Assembly: GCA_951640165.1 (NCBI GenBank)
Contig: OX621237.1
Location: 17,794,001 to 17,858,000 of the forward strand
DNA length: 64,000 nt
From: Pseudoips prasinana
Lineage: Eukaryota; Arthropoda; Insecta; Lepidoptera; Nolidae
Reading direction: 5' to 3'
This document shows, one piece after another, positions 21,621 through 32,290 of the stretch. The notes below the pieces were generated by a model that was not told the origin of the DNA, did not search any database, and was given only the letters and a program-made list of their open reading frames with translations. Every line of letters starts with the position of its first letter. Position 1 is the first letter of the stretch. Made by a program: the position numbers and the translations under genes.

Positions 21621-22229
21621 TTTACTTTTCTATAGAGTTGTAATTAAAAAAAAAACTGGAACGTTGTTTATATTTACAAGTTTATGTTAACAGAAAAAAT
21701 CTCTGCTGGGACCCTAATTGGCTGACATCAAATGAATTCTAAGCTCAATTCTCGGGAGAAAACATATTAAAAAAATACGGATTCTAGACGGAAATTGCTT
21801 TCGTTTGAGGCGTACTCTAACAATGATAAATTAGGACCCCTCTGGGTAAAATGTCCGGCTTCTTTATTAGCAAACATACGAAGACGCTTTTAAGCTCAGC
21901 TTCAGTAATTTAGCCCTTATCTACATTGACGTAAAGCCACTGGCGACATGGAAACAATGGAGATTTCAGCCAAAGTGCCTCCGCTAAGTCTTCGTTGAAA
22001 TGAAATCCAGGTCAAGCTAATACTAAAATTACAAATCAAATTATTTGTGAATTTATAAATATCAGCCCAATTTGCCGTAAACTGAGTTAATAAATTTAGT
22101 CCTTTGATATTATGCTGTCGCTGGTTTCCTTATTTATAGTTTGAAATTAGTTTGTAACTAAAGCAGTAGGTAGTCTTAATAATGAAGCAAATAAATACAG
22201 GTTTACGGCTTATATAAATAAAATTTCCA
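21621..22229. other. Unassigned intron sequence
   Basis: No features recognised. Confidence 0.5.
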
Positions 22230-22345
22230 AATAGCCAAATGCGGGTCGGACTCACACACGAGTATCATAGCATCGACTGATTGTAAATTACGTATTGAAA
22301 TTTACGTATCTGCCAGTTACGGTTCAAGAGATACAGGCATTATTA
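22230..22345 (+). mobile_element. Fragment of the 63-kb 'GTCGGACTC' repeat family
   Basis: ATAGCCAAATGCGGGTCGGACTC is the same start as the element at 62985-63585 (GCCAAGTGCGAGTCGGACTC). GTTCAAGAGATACAG is a further family signature from memory. The internal part is deleted. Confidence 0.45.
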
Positions 22346-22469
22346 AGATTGTATAAAAAAAAGTTTATTGTATTCTCCGGGAATTCATCCTTCCTGGGAC
22401 CTTTTAATTTGAACTTTGTTTTATTGTTATTACTAGTTATTATAAATCTTAAAAAATATGTTCGCATAA

Positions 22470-22533
22470 CTAACACACTGATCCCAAACTAGGCAGAGCC
22501 TGTACTAAATATAGTAACCAAACAAATGATAAA
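22470..22533 (-). mobile_element. SINE family A, tail-only fragment
   Basis: CACTGATCCCAAACTAGGCA and GAGCCTGTACTAAATA, then AACCAAACAAATGATA, equals the family A tail on the minus strand with the rest missing. Confidence 0.5.
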
Positions 22534-22556
22534 CACACTTTTAGATTTTTTAGTTT

Positions 22557-22690
22557 AATTAATTGTATGGGTGGTTACTCTAGCGTCAGAGATATTCTAA
22601 CCACCCACTAGGCCTATTATTATTTAGGCCTATAGAAATTAAACCACTTAGGCAGTCCTCCGTCTATACACTAACCACGTGCCTGCTATT
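22557..22690 (-). mobile_element. 5S-derived SINE, tail fragment
   Basis: On the minus strand the sequence gives GGCCTAGTGGGTGGTTAG, then ATCTCTGACGCTAGAGTAACC and ACCCATAC. This matches the tail of the 5S-type SINE at 16160-16229. The 5S head is absent. Confidence 0.45.
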
Positions 22691-22857
22691 AGCTACTAAA
22701 ATAAAATAAAAACCTTTATTTTTAATAACATCTACTGCCCAATTTTAGGTCTTCCAAACATAGTGTGTTTTTATTTTTACAGGGCCATTTAAATCTAAGC
22801 TGTATAACATGCAAGTTAGAAATGGACATCACGTAAAATTTCGAATTGAATTTTAAA

Positions 22858-23157
22858 TTAAAGTGAGTTTGTTAACTTTGTGAAAGTGTCGTAACTGCCG
22901 AGTGGTGGCAGTGTAGAGTGTGCAATATACATGGGGCGTAGTCCCTTATTACCATTTAGAGAATACCCATGAAACATTCCGTATTTCTCTCTCCTTCTAA
23001 AGCTGAATCCAATTAGTCGGCTATAAAAACTAATCAGGGACGCTAAGAGCGGTCTAACGGTTTCAGGAGCGCCTTTTTGACAAACACGCGAGGGGCGGTC
23101 GGTCCCAAACTTCGGCGGGACAATTTTGTTAGTAAACTTCACAGTCAACGTTCGCAT
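22858..23157. other. GC-richer block of unknown nature
   Basis: A minus-strand open frame of 99 codons covers a patch with raised GC (GTAACTGCCGAGTGGTGGCA, GCGAGGGGCGGTCGGTCCC). No protein motif is recognised and the frame starts at a chance ATG. It could be a transposon remnant or a conserved noncoding block. Confidence 0.3.
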
Positions 23158-23239
23158 AAAACGAAATCGGCATCACCCAGAAATAATTAAATAACCCGAA
23201 GTCGATAAAATCAATAAACTTTTTACTGTTTCGTCTACG

Positions 23240-23945
23240 ATTCAACTTTGTAGTAAAATTGAGTTTCAATTGATAGAGCATTTTCGTGATTATACAGCAC
23301 GTATACCTCGTAATCCGATCACACCTCTATGCCCACCCCTGCGTCGAACAGTACTTGGAGCCAATTCACCCATTTGCAGAATGTGTAAAATTGTAAATAG
23401 CTGCAGCGACTTGATAGACATCAATTATGATGCAATTTCCACATTCTGCAGAGTTACAAAACAACATCTTCCGAATAATAATAATATATTGTAAAGATAT
23501 AGAGTTAAGTATTGTTTCCGTGTACCATTAGAGCCATGACACGTAAAGTGATTTGCTATATATACTTTTATATGTTGTAATTAATTTTAGTGTTATTTAA
23601 TGCAATGCAATTTTATTATTATGTACTTAATTTGAATCTTACCAATTTTTTTAAATTGTTAATAATTTTTTAATTTTTTGTTTAATTTCTTACTTTTATA
23701 TTTTAATTTAATGTCATTCAGTCACAATTTAATTTCACTTTAATTTTTAAGTTAGATAATTTATAATTTTATTTTTAATTAATGTAATTTATACACGCCA
23801 ACCTTTAATTTCGCATGTGGTGTTAACCTGTAACTGGTTGCTACACAAGAAAATGTATTGTGTAAGTTAAGATATATCAAACTCAAATTTAATGTGTAAG
23901 CAATTGTTGGTTAACCTAATAAACAAAAATAAAAATATATTTATT
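23240..23945 (+). mobile_element. CR1/Jockey-type LINE 3' end with long 3' UTR
   Basis: The plus strand at 23258-23494 encodes the C-terminal tail common to CR1/Jockey-type reverse transcriptases: PPLRRTVLGANSPICRMCK, then N...DLIDINYDAISTF and a final TKQHL, followed by a TAA. About 440 bp of AT-rich 3' untranslated sequence follow, ending CTAATAAACAAA with a poly(A)-like stretch. The element is heavily 5'-truncated, since endonuclease and polymerase domains are absent. The frame is open over the last 75 codons, so this insertion is younger than most LINE pieces in the window. It is not a host gene. Confidence 0.6.
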
Positions 23946-24089
23946 ATGGCAATCTCTTGAAAATATATTTGATGTGAGTAGTGTTTTCTGTAATTTAGGG
24001 CAATCTGTCTGAGAATTCATACCTATTCGAATTATATTTGGGATAGTTAATGAATACTCAAACATATGAACATTTAATTATGTAGAATT

Positions 24090-24225
24090 TTCTTTCGGTT
24101 AACTTTCGGCCATGGCTGTCATTCTAGATGGAGACCAGCCATCGGCGCGGGATATATTATAGTGCACAAATGTGTGCGCAAACACACGCCACTCTATATT
24201 TGACTCACTCTCATAATTATTCTAG
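24090..24225 (-). mobile_element. SINE family E, 3' fragment
   Basis: TTCGGCCATGGCTGTC, TAGATGGAGACCAGCCATCG, GCGCGGGATATATTATAGTG and TGTGCGCAAACACACG are the reverse of the family E tail at 8380-8405 plus 8692-8815, here uninterrupted. Confidence 0.6.
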
Positions 24226-24496
24226 TCGATACATTCAGGAAAAGGTCAAGTCCAAGACAAACTGCTTTGCCCTCCGTGTAGTCGGTCTTATACCACAAAT
24301 GATGTGAAATAAAGAAAAGAAAGATAATGACTTTATCTCTATACAACCATTATCATGATGGTCAGATAGAGCCGTCAAAACACCTCGACTCACAACTATT
24401 CAATGATCTATAAAGTTTGAATGACGAACACGTTAATGAAACACTGCTAAACTAAAACTGACCTACTTATAGATAAAAACGGAATTCTCAGTCGTT

Positions 24497-24587
24497 TTGC
24501 CGCAAACGGCATTAAAAGCGGTCATAAACTATTATTGAATAATATATGGAATCGTTTAAAATATACTTTTAATGCAGTTTGCGGCAA
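24497..24587. mobile_element. Short foldback element
   Basis: The 22-bp ends TTGCCGCAAACGGCATTAAAAG (24497-24518) and their complement (24566-24587) form inverted repeats with one mismatch around 47 bp of AT-rich sequence. This is a miniature foldback without coding capacity. Confidence 0.6.
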
Positions 24588-24658
24588 TTTGTCTAAAAAG
24601 TCATAATCTTACCAAAATATGTATATTTCCGTCTACCAACCAATCGGTTAACGTTAAA

Positions 24659-24684
24659 CATAAGTTACCGTCTGGTAACTTATG
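24659..24684. repeat. Perfect short hairpin
   Basis: Arms of 11 bp (CATAAGTTACC and its complement) around GTCT. Confidence 0.8.
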
Positions 24685-25337
24685 AATGGTTGATAAGGTT
24701 ATCCTGAATAATATTCTGGTTGATTTTCTGTCATGGCGGCTATTCTCAATGCCGTTTCCACGAAAATATTCTTTCGCTGAAGTAAGAAAACGGTGCAATA
24801 CTAAAAAAATACCTTATAAATTTAATAAATTTTCTCTACTTGATAAAATAAAATACAGCAGTTGAACAATGGCGTCTGCCTTATTTTTTGTCATTTTGCC
24901 AGTTGATGTGGTAATAATCGTCATAGCAGAAAGATAGGAGTTTTAATTGCTTACTAGAGTGTACTGGAATTTCAGTAGCGTTTATGTATGTACTGTAAGA
25001 GTATTCCATTGTGCAGTGATTAACTTAATGAAACAGGTTGAACATTATCCAAATAATGTATGCTACAATTCATCTCGTAATAGCGAAACCTAATGTTAGT
25101 TTTGGGTATAATTTTCCCCAGTCTCTATACAAATGGGTACGACGTTGTTTCGACTGAGGTTGATGAATAAAATATGAAATAAGATTTAGTACAAAAACCT
25201 ACTAATACAGCTAAAGTTGATTAGATAAGTGGCATAACACTATATACTACAAAAATGCTATACTACTAGTATAAAGGTTCATATAAGGCAAATAATTGTG
25301 CATACAACATGCAATTTTTTTACTAATACTTGTCGTA
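24685..25337. other. Unassigned intron sequence
   Basis: No recognised element. Confidence 0.5.
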
Positions 25338-25602
25338 AATAATAATATCCTGGGACATTATTTCCATACGGCTATCTGATCCCAAACTAAGCAGACCTTG
25401 TACTATGGAAAACAGATAACTGATATACTACATATACTACTTTTCTTTTGTAAATACATGCTTATAAAGATAATAGATAATTACACCCAGACTCAGACCA
25501 AACAGACATGCTCATACACAAAAGAACTGTCCTGGGTGGGAATCGAACCCACGACCTCCGACGTGAAAAGCAAGCATTTGCCAACCACGACAACAGGGCC
25601 GT
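25338..25602 (-). mobile_element. tRNA-derived SINE, family A
   Basis: Nearly full length. The minus strand shows the head CCCTGTTGTCGTGGTTGG, the B-box GTGGGTTCGATTCCC, the body TAAGCATGTATTTACAAAAG and the tail GTCTGCTTAGTTTGGGATC, ending AATAATGTCCCAGGATATT. It abuts the hairpin at 25613. Confidence 0.85.
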
Positions 25603-25612
25603 GTTTTATAGA

Positions 25613-25692
25613 ACGCGATATAAGAAAAACATGTCAAAAACGTTTGAAGACTGTGCTTCATAAGTTTCCGACATGTTTTTCTTATATCGCGT
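25613..25692. repeat. 80-nt near-continuous hairpin
   Basis: Perfect 23-bp arms (25613-25635 and 25670-25692, starting ACGCGATATAAG) enclose 34 nt that can fold further (GAAG with CTTC, AAAC with GTTT) around ACTGTG. Size and shape resemble a pre-miRNA or a tiny foldback transposon. There is no evidence for transcription. Confidence 0.7.
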
Positions 25693-25714
25693 CTACTTGG
25701 TTGTATACACTGAA

Positions 25715-25885
25715 ATTATTATTATTGCGGATCTTATGTGTTACGACGATCCCGCTTGGTTCTACTACTGCACCCAATCCATCCTAATTGCGGTGGACAA
25801 ACTCAGCGGGATCACTAACACCAGTGTCAACGCAGCCTAATCGAGGCGGCCTAGTTAAACATACTCAAGCCCGCACGTATGCTAG
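25715..25885 (-). mobile_element. Interspersed repeat H
   Basis: On the minus strand, GGGCTTGAGTATGTTTAACT, then CCCGCTGAGTTTGTCCACCG and GGGTGCAGTAGTAGAACC, lie in the same order as at 45285-45450 on the plus strand (GCTTGAGTATGTTTCGCC, CCCACTGAGTTTGTTTCGCT, GGATCCGGTGGTAG). This is a dispersed family of unknown class. Confidence 0.5.
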
Positions 25886-26640
25886 TTTTGGGAATATTTA
25901 ATATAAAAATTGCGTACCCCGAGTGTAATAGAAATATAACGTTTGGGGACGCCCGTCCCGCATGACTATCGATGGTGTAAACAAAAGACGACGCATCAGT
26001 TATTTAAAATACCGTCTGTCATGTCAAAATAGTTCTATTTTAGATTTCGACGGTTAACATCTAGATTTATTCAAGTACACAAATCTTTAATTGGTGCACT
26101 AGGAATATTTAAGTCTGGATTAATTGGCAACCACCACATCCGTTTGATCAATCGAATAGGTTCCGGCATTAGTATTCCTCTTGCACAGCTATCAAACAGT
26201 GGTAGAGTGAAACGAGTTTCGTACATATACTCTAGCGGTTAGCTTTGGTCATGACATCACATCCTATGATAAGCAATAACCGTAAGTTACCATTTATTAC
26301 GTGTGTTGAATAGTGTAACACATTCTTTTTAACTTAAAGGAACATTTTGTCTACTGACGACTCATAAATACGCTGTTGGTTAAACCAACAGCAAGTTTAG
26401 AAAAATCTCAAGGGATTTTGCTGAGTATTTGAAAAGGCTTGAACCACACGTATAACATAGCGACACAGAAATATTGAAATGTTTTCAAAGGCTCATTAAG
26501 GATAATCAGTTTACTTTACTTTTAGTGTAACCACTTTGAAACGGGCACATATACTCGTACATTGTGAAATACAAACCTTAATTAAAAATCATTATTTTAA
26601 ATTTTGTTATTATACGTGCTTTAGTAAGTTTCATGTTATG
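25886..26640. other. Intron sequence with one small palindrome
   Basis: Only GCTGTTGGTTAAACCAACAG plus a final C (26372-26392), a perfect 10-bp-arm palindrome, stands out. Confidence 0.5.
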
Positions 26641-26926
26641 TCGTGTTGTCAGGGGTGCGCATCTGTGGTTTTTACGCTAATTTGCGCGAGTGGTGTACGT
26701 CTATGCTGAGCAATTTGCGGAACAGTCAAAGCACTACCCTAATCGTAGTCATAGCAAACCGGCTGATCGTCCATAGGTGAGCCAACGTATCAGCCTACAA
26801 GTTCAGTTTGATGCACTGACTCGTACAAGAACGAAGTTCATTACATTAAGATTTTATGTTTCCATAAGCTTGTTTTAATGTATAAACTTGAAAACTACAA
26901 AACAATTTTTCCACCTATAGAAAGCA

Positions 26927-27024
26927 CACAAACAAGCAGTCGCGTAACACAAACAAAAATCAAAAACATGCAGTGAAGTTATAAGTTTTCGTTTGTGTTA
27001 CGCTAACGCGACTTCTTGTTTGTG
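26927..27024. mobile_element. Foldback element, family I copy 1
   Basis: CACAAACAAGCAGTCGCG followed by TAACACAAAC (26927-26954) is repeated in inverse at 26991-27024 with a 6-nt insertion. The centre includes CAAAAACATGCAGTGAAGT. A related element lies at 50344-50395. Confidence 0.6.
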
Positions 27025-27185
27025 AACCGATTTCGATAATTACTTTTTATTTTTATTGATAGTGAATACTTTCGGAATGATCCCATATAAACTTCGTTAT
27101 TACATCTAATATACATATTATATCTAATATACGAAAGTTGACTTGATTCTATGTTTTTTTGAACGGTAAATATATTTATTAAACT

Positions 27186-27356
27186 TATTATACTTATTAA
27201 CGCCTCGTCTGAGATGATTATGTAGTAGTCTACGTACTATCGTATTTACAAACACGCGTTTAAAGAATTTGGTAAAAAAATACCAAATTTGAAAATATGT
27301 AGTTGTCACCCTGCCCGCTATGGCAACACTGACAGATAAACGTCTCTTCATTATGT
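27186..27356 (+). repeat. DIRS left inverted terminal repeat
   Basis: The part 27197-27356 is, by eye, the exact reverse complement of 32606-32765. It includes AACGCCTCGTCTGAG, a self-complementary segment (AATTTGGTAAAAAAATACCAAATT at 27267-27290), and CCCTGCCCGCTATGG. The outermost 11 bases (TATTATACTTA) differ from the right terminus, which carries a longer extension. Confidence 0.92.
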
Positions 27357-27465
27357 CTTTCGTGTTTAAACGAACACCGTTTATTCTTATAAAAAATCTC
27401 AAAAATTATATAAATAGTGTGTTATTTCGGTTTTCTATCATATTTCTTTATCTTTATTATTAATA

Positions 27466-27530
27466 ATGGGAAAAAATAAAGATAAGCTACGAAGAAAACT
27501 GATGGAACTGCTTAATTTTTTCATCAGAAG
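27466..27530 (+). pseudogene. DIRS gag-like N-terminus, possible first exon
   Basis: ATG at 27466 opens a basic N-terminus (MGKNKDKLRRKLMELLNFF) that runs to a good 5' splice site (AG then GTATGT at 27531). An in-phase acceptor (TTCCATCACACAG) lies at 29098, and the frame after it is open for about 20 codons. This suggests a 1.57-kb intron containing the repeat array. The intron is an inference from two splice consensus matches and frame agreement. Without splicing the ATG frame ends quickly. Confidence 0.4.
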
Positions 27531-27680
27531 GTATGTACAATAATTCGCCATTTAAATCTACACTTTTGTTTTATTATTTTTTCACAGTGAATATAATACA
27601 ACAAAAACATTTAATTCGCCACAAATTTACATCAAATATATCACTTGTGATATTACGAGCGAATATACGAGTGAATAAAA

Positions 27681-29090
27681 GACCTAAGCGATAGGACGAG
27701 CGCCTATACTTTGTCAATGAATCTGTCATTGTTTATAACTTACATTACTACCAAAATAAATAGTGATACTACCATACGATAAATCGAGTGTGTACACAGA
27801 CCTCAGCGATAGGACGAGCGCCTATACTTGGTCAAATTGATCTGTAATTGTTTAGTAAAATAATTACTAACAAAATAAGTAGTGATACTACCACACAATA
27901 AATCGAGTGAGTGCACAGACCTCAGCGATAGGACGAGCGCCTATACTTGGTCAAATTTATCTGTTATTGTTTAGTAAAATAATTACTAACAAAATAAGCA
28001 ATGATACTACCATACAATAAATCGAGTGAGTGCACAGACCTCAGCGATAGGACGAGCGCCTATACTTGGTCAAATTGATCTGTAATTGTTTAGTAAAATA
28101 ATTACTAACAAAATAAGTAGTGATACTACCACACAATAAATCAAGTGAGTGCACAGACCTCAGCGATAGGACGAGCGCCTATACTTGGTCAAATTTATCT
28201 GTTATTGTTTAGTAAAATAATTACTAACAAACTAAATAATGACACAACTACTCGATAAATAAAGTGAGTGCACATACCTCAGCGATAGGACGAGCGCCTA
28301 TACTTGGTCAAATTTCTCTGTCATTGTTTAGTAAAATAATTACTAACAAACTAAATAACGACACAACTACTCGATAAATAAAGTGAGTGCACAGACCTCA
28401 GCGATAGGACGAGCGCCTATACTTGGTCAAATTTATCTGTCATTGTTTAGTAAAATAATTACTAACAAACTAAATAATGACACAACTACTCGATAAATAA
28501 AGTGAGTGCACAGACCTCAGCGATAGGACGAGCGCCTATACTTGGTCAAATTCATCTGTCATTGTTTAGTAAAATAATTACTAACAAACTAAATAGTGAC
28601 ACAACCACTCGATAAATAAAGTGAGTGCACAGACCTCAGCGATAGGACGAGCGCCTATACTTGGTCAAATTTATCTGTCAATGTTGAGTAAAATAATTAA
28701 TAATCAAATAAATAATGATACTACCACACGGTAAATCGAGTGAGTGCACAGACCTCAGCGATAGGACGAGCGCCTATACTTGGTCAAATTTATCTGTCAA
28801 TGTTAAGTAAAATAATAACTAACATAATAAATAGAAATTCAACCGTACCATAAATTGTGTGAGTGCACAGACCTAAGCGATAGGACGAGCGCCTATACTT
28901 GGTCCAATTAAAACTATCTGTCACTGTTTAGTAAATAACTACTAACAAAATATATAGTTATACTACCATACAATAGATTGAGTGAGTGTACAGACCGAGG
29001 CGATAGGACAAGCGGAAATACTTGGTCCAAAAAATATACGTGGACATTGCATAGCAAATAATAATCATAATATAAATGAAAATGCTTCCA
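27681..29090 (+). repeat. 12-unit tandem array, 119-bp period
   Basis: Units begin at about 27681, 27799, 27918, 28037, 28156, 28275, 28394, 28513, 28632, 28751, 28870 and 28993, so the spacing is 119 bp except at the first (118) and last (123) steps. The core GCGATAGGACGAGCGCCTAT and ACTTGGTCAAAT is almost invariant. The second half (GTTTAGTAAAATAATTACT then AAC) can form a stem. Central units are nearly identical while both edge units have decayed. This is the pattern of arrays kept uniform by unequal exchange. Units 2 and 4 match each other, as do 3 and 5 in their first halves, hinting at a two-unit higher-order step. It lies inside the DIRS element and has no direct repeat/spacer structure of a CRISPR. 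Confidence 0.95.
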
Positions 29091-29098
29091 TCACACAG

Positions 29099-29850
29099 TA
29101 CTATGAATGAACCAGAACCAGTTCGAATACTTATTGATTCTATTTCAAAGAGTGAACCTTCTAAAAAAAAAAAAAAAAAAAAGGGTTAAATTAAAGTGAC
29201 CTATGGAACAACATTATACATCATGTCTTAGATGAAAATACAAAAAGTGAATTTCTAAGAAGATACCCAAAAGAATGACTGCTCCACTACTAAACTCTGA
29301 GATTCGGGCTGCAATGACAGCTCAAGCCGTGACAAGAGATAATCACTTCTGTGGAAAGCAAAACCTGATTGGCATAGTTATGTGTGGTTTAACAGATATA
29401 TTGTACAGAAATATGTATATACACAAACCATGATCAGGACTGAATATCTAGGCAATTGTATTGGGCTTTAATGCCATCTTTAATACAAGACATCCCAAAC
29501 AAGTTGAGCTGTCATCTTACCTGGTTAGTCCGGGTAAGATATAATAAACAAGTAAAATATGCTTTGGAAAAATCTGAAATTTATAACTTTCTTTTGGGAA
29601 AGACATCAATACAGTTCTTTCAAATATTTTCAAATATTTCAAATATATATTATATAAATATAAAATAAATAAAATTCAGTTAAGAACTTGAAGAATTCTT
29701 TAAACAATTGGGGCCTGTACAGAAAGCAAAGGGGCGGTCGAGTTAACAACAGACAACCTCAACCATAACCAGAACAACAGAGACAACAGAAGACTGCTGG
29801 AAAGCCATGCAAATCTTACCAACATCATAATAACATCACACTGCAATTGT
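29099..29850 (+). pseudogene. DIRS gag-like region, decayed
   Basis: In shifting frames this encodes blocks that fit the conserved part of DIRS Gag. One is LLNSEIRAAMTAQAVTRDN (29289-29345), matching the usual LNxEIxxAL...RD segment. Another is KQVKYALEKSEIYNFLLGK (29538-29600), matching the LFGxxL...K segment. The region ends in a Gln/Asn-rich stretch at 29720-29820 (repeated ACAACAG/ACCA codons). A 20-base A-run at about 29163-29182 and several stops break it. Gag would package the element RNA. No zinc knuckle is seen. Confidence 0.6.
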
Positions 29851-29989
29851 GACCTTTGACGTTACAAAAGGCAAGTTATGCAGGTGGTTTACAAAATTAT
29901 TTCAAAATTTGTATTTTTACAAAAGATAAGCCAGTTTTAAATTGGAGAAAATATGGATATTCAATTCCTTTAACACATATAGTATACCA

Positions 29990-31390
29990 AGACAAGATTC
30001 CTGAAAATAACTCCTTTACTATATAACTGGTAAGTTAAAATATCAGAATACATACACAATTTAATTAAAATTTGTATGGTAACACATGAAACAAAACATA
30101 CTTACTCAGTATGTCTCAAAGATTTCAATTGTATCTAAACCAAATGGAACATCTGGATTTATATTAAATCTTAAAAAGTTTAATAAGCTTGTTCCAACAA
30201 CATTTTTTTTTTCAAACTGGAAGGGATAAGAATAGTGTTACACTGCATCACATGCTTACTTTTTACTTAAAGAAAATGATGTTTCCAGAAAATACCTAAG
30301 ATACTTTTTTAATAAAAGATTGTGCTTAATCAATGCCCTTCCATATGTGTTCAACAAGATCATGAGACAAGTAGTTACTTATCTCAGAGCAAATGGAATC
30401 ACTTTACTAAATTATTTGGATGTTTTTTGTCTATATTTGCACCATTTGCAACATTTTTTCACAAACTTCAGGGTTCATAAGAAATTATGATAAAAGCCCG
30501 ATGCAACCCAGCAGGGAATGTAATTATTTAGGTTTCATTTTAAATAGTGAAAAAATTACATTAAGTATGATAAAAGACAAAATTTTCCTGGAAAATTAAT
30601 TCCAATTTTCATGGAAAATTAAATTCTTATAGGTTCTTTAACTTCAATTTGTCCCTCTGTCCCCTATGGGTGGATGTATACAAAAATACTAGAAAGATAT
30701 AAATACCTAGATTTGAAACAATCTAGAGATAATTATGAATCAGAAATGAACTTAAATCAGATAATTATAAAAGAGTTGTCTTGGTGGAAAGAAATAATTT
30801 TGACTGGCTCAACATAAATTAAATGGGATAAATATAAATTGGAGTTTTACACAGGGAATTGTACATATGTAGCAAAGAAAAGTAACATGGATAATATTCA
30901 ACAGAGGGAAGCAAATACCATGTCAATTACTTAGAGTTTTAGTAATTTATTTTGTATTAAAATGTTTTGCAAAAAATCAGAACAATTGTAATATATTATA
31001 TGATCTGAAAATATCATATGTTAATAGAATTGGGGGTATACAATTTCCTCACCTAAATTTACTATCAAGAAAAATATGGCAGTTTTTTGAGAAAAGAAAA
31101 ATCTATATTTTTGTTTCATGTATATCATATAAAGAATATATATACATAGATATGCAACATAGAATAATAAATAGACTAAGTTTAGCTGAAATATCTTTGC
31201 CTCACATACAAAAAAAAAAAAATAAAAAAAAAAAAATTTGCAACATTTGTTTCATAGAAAAATGAACCAGATTGTTTTTTCAGTGGATGCTTTCACCATA
31301 ACATGGACAGTTTTAAAACTTCTTTGCATATCCCCTCTACTCAATGATATTGCTTTGTTTATAAAATTTAGAACATGATAATGTGGAGGG
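29990..31390 (+). pseudogene. DIRS reverse transcriptase and RNase H, decayed
   Basis: Recognisable blocks appear in order. ISIVSKPNGTSGFILNLKK (30122-30180) is the fingers motif corresponding to the usual vxKxxGxxRxilNLKxLN. RKYLRYFF leads into LPYVFNKIMRQVVTYLR (30330-30390), the AP..F region. NGITLLNYLDV is the catalytic-box equivalent at 30391-30424, where YLDD reads YLDV. ELSWWKE (30770-30790) lies at the RNase H start. VDAFTITW (31283-31306) corresponds to the DAFxxxW motif after RNase H. Stops, frameshifts and an A-rich run at 31209-31245 rule out function. In live elements this protein converts the RNA to circular DNA. Confidence 0.8.
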
Positions 31391-31569
31391 TGGGATATTG
31401 TCAGAAAAATGTTAATATTATATTAAATACATTGACTAAAAATACTTTACAACAATAATTAATAATTCATGTTACAAACAATAGTGGAAATTTTGTTAAA
31501 CTAATAAAACTAATCCTACAATTAAATCGGTTTACATGATCTTTTGCAATTTCCCACTGAAAATTCCAC

Positions 31570-32290
31570 AGCTGTGCCACTTATGGCACATTCAATAGCA
31601 TAAGATCAGTTTTATTTTTTAGAGGTGTATTTAAGCTATGACTAACTAAACCTAAATATAATGAAACTTGGGAACAAGTATTATTCTGGATTATATAAAC
31701 AATTGTATCCCAATACAACTTTAGATTCAAAGACTTTATCTAAAAATAATAATAATGATAATATTATTAAAATTAATAACTACAAAAAGACTTCAAACTT
31801 TATCATAAATTTCAATTGATAATATTGCTATAACTAATGATTATATATAAATAAAAATTTACTCAATTAATTAAAACTTCTAGGATCAATGGTGTTCAAC
31901 CACTGTTAACTTTGAATTTATTTGTTTTTATACTGATAAATTTAGATTCTCCTGCAAGAACACTTTGTGATTATCTAGAATAATCTAGATGGTACAAAAC
32001 TGTTACAAAAGAACCACAGTAATCTTTTTTTATTACAATTAAAAAACCTCATCCCCCTGCTTCGGCTCTTAGCAGATAGACAAGATATTGCTACCACAGC
32101 CGCATAAAAAAAAAAAAAAAAAAAAAAAAAAAGATTTAGAGAGAAGAAAAAAGATATGATTAAATCAACAGCAGGATGGCTGCAGAGGTCAAAAAGTTTC
32201 GTCATAATTTATAATCTACCCCTCGAAATAAATGATAATTTTGGGAAATATATTCTAAGTAGAAATAATAATGATAATCAAACTTATTTC
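31570..32290 (+). pseudogene. DIRS tyrosine recombinase, decayed
   Basis: The N-terminal signature KPKYNETWEQVLFWI (31648-31695) matches the typical P.Y..TWD..xVL start of DIRS recombinases. A middle KKPH-like segment at 32040-32100 corresponds to the region before box II and is followed by a 29-base A-run. The C-terminus reads STAGWLQRSKSF (32165-32200), the AGW...TF motif. Next is the presumed nucleophile Tyr at 32210-32212 and NFGKYILS. The family is the integrase of DIRS elements and would join the DNA circle to the host genome. The A-run and several stops disable this copy. Confidence 0.75.

Noticed and set aside
22858..23157. 99-codon minus-strand frame as a gene
   Set aside because: No motif or splice signals. 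The raised GC can explain the open frame.
27681..29090. CRISPR array
   Set aside because: Whole 119-bp units repeat tandemly, without unique spacers, inside a eukaryotic retrotransposon.
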